A DNA stretch of 38,788 nt, taken from positions 1 through 38,788 of the forward strand of contig WVZL01000030.1 in the NCBI GenBank assembly GCA_011772495.1. Reading direction: 5' to 3'. The notes under the pieces are model-generated. The model had not been told where the DNA came from. It saw only the letters and a list, made by a program, of their open reading frames with translations, and made no database searches. This stretch comes from Candidatus Aminicenantota bacterium. Its GTDB lineage: Bacteria > Acidobacteriota > Aminicenantia > Aminicenantales > Aminicenantaceae. A program made the position numbers and the translations under genes. Below, piece by piece: positions 8,240-14,395 of this stretch (positions within the stretch are counted from its first letter, which is position 1; the number at the start of each line of letters is the position of its first letter).

Positions 8240-11185
8240 TTAGAAGTCGAACCTGATTCCGAACCTGAAAACCCTGGGATTGAGTATTCTGAGAGTCTGG
8301 TCATGATCGGGTGTATCGATTCTGTACACTTTCTTCAGAACATGGGCGGAGTTGGCGATGTTAAAAGCATCTACAGCTAAGGTTACAGAGGAATGCTCGG
8401 ATAACTGGAAGACTTTCTCCAGCCTCAAGTTTATAACCCAATAAGCGGGCAGCCGCTCATCTCCGAATTTCCCTCCACCATCAGGACTTCCGTAAAGTTC
8501 TTTATTCCCGATTCCTGGCATCTGGACCAATACATAATTTGGCTTAACATATCCTTCTCGTGCTGCAAAAGCTCCGCTGAAGTTTACACCAAAAGGCAAC
8601 TGGTAAAGGCCGGAGAGTTTAAACTGCCATCTGGAATTGACATAATAATCCTGAACTCCTGAACCGCCGCTTTCCGGTGCTACCACTCCTCCGTCAAAAT
8701 ACTCCTCGTTGTTCGGGCCTCCGTAGAGAGTCGTGTTGTAGAAGATGTCTGTGATGAGACCGAACCATTCACCCTCATAATATCTTCTCCAATCCGCGTA
8801 AGTGAACGAACCAAAGAACATCCATCTGTTTGAAAGTCTCTTCTGAAAAACCAGCTGAGCGCCAAGGTAGCGGTCAAAGGCCTTCTCGTGATTCGTGCAA
8901 TATTCATAAGGAAAAAGCGTTGTGCGGCCGTAGTAATCATAATCGACAGTATCATCATGTCCGGCCAGGTAAAAGTTCTCCTCAGTGTCGAGATTTTCCT
9001 CTGCATCCATGGCTTTATACCATGTTTGCCGCCATCTTTTCTTGTAGAACAATTCCAGTCGGCCTGTAAAGTCAGCAAGCAGTTCTTTCTCATAAGAGAG
9101 GTTGATTTCATCCAGAAGAGGAGAATTATAATCTGGATCAAATTTGTTCAGAGCCACAACAGCTGTCGGATCATCGGGATTAACATTACTGTAATCCAGC
9201 CAGTAGTCAGGATCATTGGGATCCATCAATTGCCCGGTATCCCAATCATACCCATAGAGCTCATCCATGGTCATGCGGCCGTCTTGGTCGAAATCTTGCC
9301 ATAATACCTGGATGGCTGTGAAACCTAAGGGATTGATCCAATAGGCCATATTATTTCCAGATTGAGAACCGTAGCGGGAAATAGAGAGCTTGATCACATC
9401 CTTCCCGTTCCCGAACAGGTCATAGCTGAAACTCAACCTTGGAGATAGAACCGACCATTTGACTCCAGGATCAAACTCATCAATAGTGAGTGCGGGCATG
9501 TACTGCGGAAGCCAGAGTGAGGCAGGAATATTTAAATCTTGAACCACAGATTTTTCCTCATCGTACCGGACTCCGAGATTGACTGCCAGTCTTCCGAAGG
9601 TCATAGTATCTTGGAAATAAGCTGAATAACGAGTGAACTTGATGTTAACCAGGTTGTCTCTCAGCAACCACGCTGTTACCCAGTCGCCGGTGGGAGTGTC
9701 GTATCCTGGTCCGTAGTCCCAGATATAGGTATTGGCTTCATACAGAGAATAGGAAGTGGTGGTGGAACTCACATAATCCACTCCGAATTTGAACTCGTGG
9801 TCTCCACCTAAGAATTCTTCTGCAAAGTAAGTTGCGGTAGCGTTAATATTGATCTGGTTTCTATCGGTTCCATAGTCCACGATATTCCCTGATAAATAGA
9901 GACTCGGATAGAAAGACCAATAGGCGTAATTTCCAGAACCATCAGCGGTGCGGTCATTGGGCGGATGAAGAGCAAAGCCTCCGTTGGTATAGATCGCTTT
10001 GACATTGACGAACATGTCTCTTCCGAACATCTGGTCTAATTCAGCTTTCCAAAGATATGTTGGGCCTTCTTGATCCCATAAGGTATCAGCATCTTGCATC
10101 GTGTAATCCAAAGCCGCTCTTCCCCATTTCTGTTTGTTATCATGCTGGAGAAAAGCATTGAATCTCGTGCCGCTCGTTATTTGAGCATCTAACCTGGCAT
10201 AGCCAGAAGCTAACCAGGTCTTGTCTGATCCTCCGGCCAGAGTCAAAGCATCAATATCCTGAATCCCCCAAGCACCGTAGAACCACACTTTGTCTTTCAG
10301 GATAGGACCGCCGAAGTTAGCTCCATACAAGTAAAACCTGTTGATGCCTGCTGCTGAGTAACCCAGTTCTTTTAAATCATCTGAAACATTATCGGATTGC
10401 CAAGCATTATCTTCCACATCGAGGTAGAAGGTCCCTGAATATCTATTTCCTCCACGCTTGGTGACAAAGTTGATCTGGACACCTCCTGTTTGAGCCAGGA
10501 CATCGTTGTTACCGTAGTTGACTTGAAGCGATTCATAACTGGATAAATTGAGATAAGCAGGAGCTGCGCCTAAGGCAGAATTATCGGTGATATTGGCCCC
10601 ATCAACACTCCAGGTGCTGTCGTCATCATCAGAACCGTGACCAAAGTAATCAGATTGCTGTCCGCTTTCATTTCCTCCTACGTCGCTTTTATCAACCAGC
10701 ATTCCTGGAATGAGCTCCATCAAGACCCAGGGATTGCGGGCCGTGGGCAAGTCCATGATCATCTCTTCCGATATGTTGATCCCGACTTGAGTTTTTTTGG
10801 TATCTATAACCGGAGTCTGTCCCACAACAGTAACTTGTTCTTCAAGTCTGGCTAGCTCCATAGTGATATTCAGATTGACGTCTTGGTTAAAAGTGATAAC
10901 TATTTTTTCTTGAGTATAGGTTTTGAAGCCGGCCAGCTCGCACCTTAACACGTAATCCGAGGCCACCGGAAGTTTCACGAACCGAAAATGTCCCTTTTGA
11001 GATGTTACGGTCGTCATAGGGGCGATCTTGGTTCCGCTCAAGCTTATACTGACTCCAGGAAGAGGAAGACCCTCATCATCCTTAACGACTCCTTTAAGGT
11101 CAGCGAATTCTTGAGCCGAAGCAAAGGAACCAACCAAGATGAACCAGCAGAACAAAGCTGCCATTAAAACGATTGCTTTTTTCAA
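8240..11185 (-). CDS. TonB-dependent outer-membrane receptor with carboxypeptidase-like N-domain
   Basis: A 981-residue receptor from the TTG chosen here. A signal peptide (KKAIVLMAALF... to ASAQ) is followed by a CarboxypepD_reg-like Ig domain (GVVKDDEGLPLPGVSISL), a plug domain (VTVVGQTPVIDT, NPWVLMELIPG) and a beta-barrel ending in phenylalanine (FGIRFDF), the usual outer-membrane targeting residue. Acidobacterial receptors of this type are thought to import oligosaccharides, peptides or similar, but the substrate here is unknown. The longest ORF starts at 11257, but those 24 extra residues are not signal-like. A perfect AAGGAGG (11191-11197) sits 5 nt before TTG 11185, exactly at the signal peptide. 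A sigma54 promoter lies upstream and a terminator downstream, so it is monocistronic. Confidence 0.93.
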   Translation of the reverse strand: MKKAIVLMAALFCWFILVGSFASAQEFADLKGVVKDDEGLPLPGVSISLSGTKIAPMTTVTSQKGHFRFVKLPVASDYVLRCELAGFKTYTQEKIVITFNQDVNLNITMELARLEEQVTVVGQTPVIDTKKTQVGINISEEMIMDLPTARNPWVLMELIPGMLVDKSDVGGNESGQQSDYFGHGSDDDDSTWSVDGANITDNSALGAAPAYLNLSSYESLQVNYGNNDVLAQTGGVQINFVTKRGGNRYSGTFYLDVEDNAWQSDNVSDDLKELGYSAAGINRFYLYGANFGGPILKDKVWFYGAWGIQDIDALTLAGGSDKTWLASGYARLDAQITSGTRFNAFLQHDNKQKWGRAALDYTMQDADTLWDQEGPTYLWKAELDQMFGRDMFVNVKAIYTNGGFALHPPNDRTADGSGNYAYWSFYPSLYLSGNIVDYGTDRNQININATATYFAEEFLGGDHEFKFGVDYVSSTTTSYSLYEANTYIWDYGPGYDTPTGDWVTAWLLRDNLVNIKFTRYSAYFQDTMTFGRLAVNLGVRYDEEKSVVQDLNIPASLWLPQYMPALTIDEFDPGVKWSVLSPRLSFSYDLFGNGKDVIKLSISRYGSQSGNNMAYWINPLGFTAIQVLWQDFDQDGRMTMDELYGYDWDTGQLMDPNDPDYWLDYSNVNPDDPTAVVALNKFDPDYNSPLLDEINLSYEKELLADFTGRLELFYKKRWRQTWYKAMDAEENLDTEENFYLAGHDDTVDYDYYGRTTLFPYEYCTNHEKAFDRYLGAQLVFQKRLSNRWMFFGSFTYADWRRYYEGEWFGLITDIFYNTTLYGGPNNEEYFDGGVVAPESGGSGVQDYYVNSRWQFKLSGLYQLPFGVNFSGAFAAREGYVKPNYVLVQMPGIGNKELYGSPDGGGKFGDERLPAYWVINLRLEKVFQLSEHSSVTLAVDAFNIANSAHVLKKVYRIDTPDHDQTLRILNPRVFRFGIRFDF

Positions 11186-11219
11186 TCTTGCCTCCTTAAA
11201 AAAAATAAACCCTCGCCTT

Positions 11220-11239
11220 GGAGTAAAAATCTTTACTCC
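11220..11239 (-). promoter_or_regulatory. Inverted repeat in the receptor mRNA leader
   Basis: GGAGTAAA-N4-TTTACTCC is a perfect 8-bp inverted repeat between the leader-peptide stop and the TTG start of the receptor. It could be an RNA hairpin that modulates translation, or a protein operator. A run of eight T follows about 13 nt later, too far away for a standard terminator. Confidence 0.5.
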
Positions 11240-11249
11240 GCCATCTCTC

Positions 11250-11276
11250 TTATTCATTTATTCCATTATTTTTCAT
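11250..11276 (-). CDS. Possible 8-codon leader peptide (MKNNGINE)
   Basis: A tiny ORF with a near-ideal Shine-Dalgarno, AAAGGAGGT, 4 to 5 nt before its ATG. It lies between the predicted sigma54 transcript start and the receptor gene. Its stop overlaps the ATG of the upstream in-frame extension of the receptor ORF (11257). So strong a ribosome site before only eight codons suggests translation of the leader for regulation or coupling. Alternatively, the site may serve the extended receptor start by termination-reinitiation. No expression evidence. Confidence 0.35.
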   Translation of the reverse strand: MKNNGINE

Positions 11277-11432
11277 TCTCACCTCCTTTTTTTGTTCATT
11301 TTCCTTTGTTCCGTTTTTAGGGGAAGACTTAACGTATGAGGAAAGAAGCTTTAAAACCGCTTCTTCAATTTCAGTCAGCCGGATAAGGATATACTTCAGT
11401 TTATTTTCCAAATTCATTCTCTGCCCCTATTG

Positions 11433-11449
11433 AGCAAAAGACGTGCCAA
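11433..11449 (-). promoter_or_regulatory. Sigma54 (RpoN) -24/-12 promoter of the TonB-dependent receptor
   Basis: The minus strand reads TTGGCACG, four bases (TCTT), then TTGCT, a complete match to the TGGCACG-N4-TTGCW consensus with GG and GC 12 bp apart. The predicted start is near 11422, giving a leader of about 237 nt to the TTG start codon. The next gene upstream encodes a sigma54 activator. Confidence 0.88.
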
Positions 11450-11563
11450 TAAAAATATCAGAGACTCCGAATTTCAAAAAAATGGATTTCTATCTCTTCA
11501 AAAATCTTGATTTTCCCCAAGAAAGGGCCAAGTAAGAATTATTTTAATTTTCTGGTTTGGTAG

Positions 11564-11610
11564 GAACCACTTTATGACCTAAGAAAAGTGGGTTCGTCTA
11601 ATTTTTAGAC
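11564..11610. promoter_or_regulatory. Candidate enhancer (UAS) of the receptor promoter
   Basis: Two adjacent dyads. GAACCACTTT (11564-11573) pairs with AAAGTGGGTTC (11585-11595) with one bulged G. GTCTAA-TTT-TTAGAC (11596-11610) is a perfect 6-bp dyad. They lie about 115 to 165 bp upstream of the -24 element, ideal for DNA looping by the Fis-type activator encoded next door. No U-run follows on the minus strand, so it is not a terminator for the activator gene. Confidence 0.45.
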
Positions 11611-11730
11611 ATTAATTGGTGAGCTGGAAACAGGTAAATGCTTTAACTTACAGAAAATAAAATAAATAAAGGAATGATTTCAGATTTGTCTAAATTTCAT
11701 CCTTTGCACCAAGCAGTTCTAAGCCTTATC

Positions 11731-13599
11731 CTATTTCTTGATTCCATACTTATCGATCTTGTTGTCCAGTGTCTGCCTGGTAATGCCCAATATCTTAGCT
11801 GTTTCACTCTTGTTCCAATTGGTGTATCTCAATACCCTGAGAATATGATACTCCTCCAGGTGTTCTAGAGACTCAAGGGGGTAGGGGATTAACTTGCCGC
11901 CTTGGCGAATGTTGAAAGGCAAATCCTCCGGCTGGATGACTTCTCCATCGCCCAGGACCACAGCCCGTTCAATGCAGTTCTTCAGCTCTCTCACGTTACC
12001 AGGCCAATCATAAGCTAGCAATAATTGCTTTGCTCTGGATGAGATCTTCTTCGCTCTTCCAGCCATAAAGTGTTCAGCAAGCAGGATGATGTCTTCTTTG
12101 CGCTCTTTAAGCGTCGGAAGCTTGATCAACACAACATTCAAACGGTAGTAGAGATCCTCACGAAACCTTCTCTCTTCAACTGCCTTTCCCAGATCTTTGT
12201 TTGTCGCCGCCACGACTCTGACATCCACCTCTATGTCTTTAGTTCCGCCCACTCGCTGAAGCTCCTTTTGCTCTAAGACCCTCAAAACTCTTGCCTGAGT
12301 TTCCAGGCTCATGTCACCAATCTCATCAAGGAAGATTGTGCCCTTATGAGCCAACTCAAATTTTCCCTGCCGAGTCGTGACTGCGTCAGTGAAGGCACCC
12401 TTTTCGTGCCCGAACAGTTCACTCTCGATGAGCTCCTTAGGTATGGCTACACAATTCACGGCAACGAAGGGTTTTGAGTTCCGACTTGAGAGGGAATGGA
12501 CTGTCTGGGCTACCAGCTCTTTTCCCGTTCCTGTCTCGCCTTGAATAAGAACTGTTACATCCGAAGGGGCTACTTTCTTTATGGTCTTGTAAACCCTCTG
12601 CATGGCCTTAGAATCCCCTAAGATTTGAAACCTGTCTTTGAGTGCGCTTCCCAATCGGACGTTTTCCTGAACCACCTGTCTGTATAGCCTTGAGTTTCCT
12701 ATAGCTATGCCGGCCTGATGACACAAGGCTGTCAAGAAAACCAAATCATCCTGACTGAAACTCCCTGCAGAAGCTCGGTTATCTAAATAGACAATTCCTA
12801 CGACTTCCCCGCGGAAAAGAAGTGGTGCACAAACAGCAGACCTTATGCTATATTCCTGAACGCTTTTCACATCCTTGAATTCCCTGTCTTTAAGAGCATT
12901 GGCTGTTAGCATCGACACCCCTTCTTTCAGCACCTTATGGATTATCGTGCGGCTGACCTCTAGTTTTTCTAGTTCCTCCTCACCGCTTGTATCTCGAATA
13001 AGCTCACAGCTCAATTCACCAGTATTTTCATCGACTAGGGCTATGAAGCCTCTTTCTGCGTCCAGGGTTCGAAATCCTGCCTTCAATATCTCATCCAACA
13101 ATTGATAAGGATCTTCAAGATGTATATTAAGAGCTCTATCAATTTCATACAGAAGCATTAATCTCTGATGATCTTTTTGGAGTGACGAGAGATCTAAATC
13201 ATCAGAGGTGAAGATCGTAGTCTTTTTGGCATCCAAAGATGCGACCTCTACAGATTCCTGCGACATTTCTTCAACTGGAAGAAATTCGACTAGAGTCGTA
13301 GCGCACGGCTCCTTAGAGTTGTAAATCAGAATAGAATCGCCCAATCTTATTCTATCTCCATCTCTCAGGCTGTGACGTGATATGACTTTGCCATTGACTG
13401 TGATGGGATGTTTGGCACCAACATCTTGAAGCTCATAATTATCATCTTCTAGGGCTATTATTTTAGCGTGGTCGCGTGAAACTTTCTGGTCTGTCAGGAA
13501 TACATCGTTAGTGGGTCTTCTTCCTAGAATTGTGAGGGGTTTAGTGATCTCGAAAACCTTGGGCTCAGTGTCTTTCTGTTGTAAGATCAGATAGGGCAT
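11731..13599 (-). CDS. Sigma54-dependent transcriptional activator (FHA-GAF-AAA+-Fis)
   Basis: A 622-residue enhancer-binding protein. An FHA domain (about 20-95, with GR, SRDHA and a VNG turn) binds phospho-threonine in this family. A GAF domain (about 155-305) is followed by an AAA+ domain with Walker A GETGTGK (354-360), sigma54-contact loop GAFTDA (401-406), Walker B TIFLDE (421-426) and arginine fingers near 478-480. A Fis-type helix-turn-helix ends the protein (about 583-622). The loop carries D in place of the second G of GAFTGA, so its sigma54 contact deserves a test, though the rest of the AAA+ core is intact. There is no receiver domain, so control is probably by phosphopeptide binding and a GAF ligand. 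It sits directly upstream of a sigma54-driven receptor gene and near Ser/Thr kinases. It has a sigma70-type promoter. Confidence 0.95.
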   Translation of the reverse strand: MPYLILQQKDTEPKVFEITKPLTILGRRPTNDVFLTDQKVSRDHAKIIALEDDNYELQDVGAKHPITVNGKVISRHSLRDGDRIRLGDSILIYNSKEPCATTLVEFLPVEEMSQESVEVASLDAKKTTIFTSDDLDLSSLQKDHQRLMLLYEIDRALNIHLEDPYQLLDEILKAGFRTLDAERGFIALVDENTGELSCELIRDTSGEEELEKLEVSRTIIHKVLKEGVSMLTANALKDREFKDVKSVQEYSIRSAVCAPLLFRGEVVGIVYLDNRASAGSFSQDDLVFLTALCHQAGIAIGNSRLYRQVVQENVRLGSALKDRFQILGDSKAMQRVYKTIKKVAPSDVTVLIQGETGTGKELVAQTVHSLSSRNSKPFVAVNCVAIPKELIESELFGHEKGAFTDAVTTRQGKFELAHKGTIFLDEIGDMSLETQARVLRVLEQKELQRVGGTKDIEVDVRVVAATNKDLGKAVEERRFREDLYYRLNVVLIKLPTLKERKEDIILLAEHFMAGRAKKISSRAKQLLLAYDWPGNVRELKNCIERAVVLGDGEVIQPEDLPFNIRQGGKLIPYPLESLEHLEEYHILRVLRYTNWNKSETAKILGITRQTLDNKIDKYGIKK

Positions 13600-13624
13600 C
13601 TTCCTTTATTTTCCTCTTTATTAT

Positions 13625-13653
13625 ATTTTATCCTTACTCATGTCAGCTTACAA
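13625..13653 (-). promoter_or_regulatory. Sigma70-type promoter of the sigma54 activator gene
   Basis: TTGTAA, a 17-nt spacer, then TAAAAT on the minus strand, with the ATG about 26 nt beyond the -10. This implies housekeeping expression of the activator and a leader of about 20 nt. Confidence 0.5.
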
Positions 13654-13774
13654 GGCTAATTCTCTTGAAATTTTTTCTCTATGTTCGGACCTCATTTTGA
13701 TCGAAACATCCTGAAATGTGTAATTCAATCATTGTTGCTTTTTGAGGAAATTAAGGATTCTATTGACTTATCAA

Positions 13775-14068
13775 CTATTCTTTGACAATCACCTCGTAAG
13801 CTTCCCGGACCGGAGGCTCTTTAAAAAAAACCATGAACTTCACTAACTGTTCTTGGAAAAAGCGACTTTCCTCCGTAGCTATCATATCTTCTTTACTCTC
13901 CCAAAGAGTCATGATCAGGCAACTGCCTGCTTCACGATCGGCCAGGTAATAGGCTCCCTGGAAACCCTTCTTGTCCCTGCACAAAGGAATGACACTCTCC
14001 TCGAACAGTTTCGAGGCCTCATCTATCCTATCAATATCCATTTTTATTCTTAGTGAACGCGCAACCAT
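13775..14068 (-). CDS. Small ABM-like (dimeric alpha/beta-barrel) protein
   Basis: A 97-residue protein of the antibiotic-biosynthesis-monooxygenase fold class: an N-terminal beta strand, a helix (about 14-25, IDEASKLFEESV), a central GFQGAYYLADREAGSCLIMTLWES strand pair and a helix with FFQEQLVKF. The LIMTLWES...E pattern and length fit this fold. Members include small heme or quinone monooxygenases and stress proteins, and no specific reaction can be assigned. No signal peptide, so cytoplasmic. An AAGGAG ribosome site lies about 9 nt before the ATG. It is divergent from the propeller/LuxR gene and separated from the activator gene by 175 bp. Confidence 0.75.
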   Translation of the reverse strand: MVARSLRIKMDIDRIDEASKLFEESVIPLCRDKKGFQGAYYLADREAGSCLIMTLWESKEDMIATEESRFFQEQLVKFMVFFKEPPVREAYEVIVKE

Positions 14069-14395
14069 GGCTCATCTCTCCTTAATTTATCTTCACCTCT
14101 CAGCCAGCCCTTTCCTGGCATCCAAGAATCACAGAGGATTATGATCACGTGAATGAAATTCATGAAATTTAAAATCCACTTTATTCCCTCTAAGCCAGCT
14201 TGGCCAAAGAATAGCAATATAAAAGAAAAGTGTCAAATCATGCTTACTAATAGAATTATTTGACAGAATCACTCAAGACAAAAGTTTTATAAATTTGGCG
14301 ATGACGATTCCAAAGTTCTCTCTTTTGAGCTATAATTTATGTATGCAGGGAAAAGAACTTCCCGCAATTAAAAGCGAACGAAAATAAGCAATAAA
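14069..14395. other. 327-bp divergent intergenic region
   Basis: It separates the ABM-like gene from the propeller/LuxR gene. It contains a perfect 8-bp palindrome, TCACGTGA (14145-14152), beside ATGAA-A-TTCAT (14153-14163), which are possible operators, and a candidate promoter for the plus-strand gene (14308-14336). No coding sequence seen. Confidence 0.5.
14308..14336 (+). promoter_or_regulatory. Candidate promoter of the propeller/LuxR gene
   Basis: A perfect TATAAT -10 with a poor -35 (TTCCAA, 17-nt spacer), ending about 60 nt before the ATG. The weak -35 suggests it needs an activator. Confidence 0.4.

Larger units (their letters stand above)
11277..11730. other. 454-bp region between the sigma54 activator and the receptor
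   Basis: It contains a sigma54 promoter (11433-11449), dyad elements 120 to 165 bp upstream of it (11564-11610), and the beginning of a long structured mRNA leader including a 7-bp hairpin (11343-11349 with 11359-11365, AAGAAGC/GCTTCTT). A second GTCTAA half-site is at 11688-11693. No protein gene. Confidence 0.6.

Noticed and set aside
8888..9304. A 138-codon plus-strand ORF inside the TonB receptor gene.
   Set aside because: It is antisense to a clear receptor reading frame and has no features of its own.
11564..11595. Hairpin downstream of the sigma54 activator as a terminator.
   Set aside because: No U-run follows on the minus strand. Its position fits an enhancer better.
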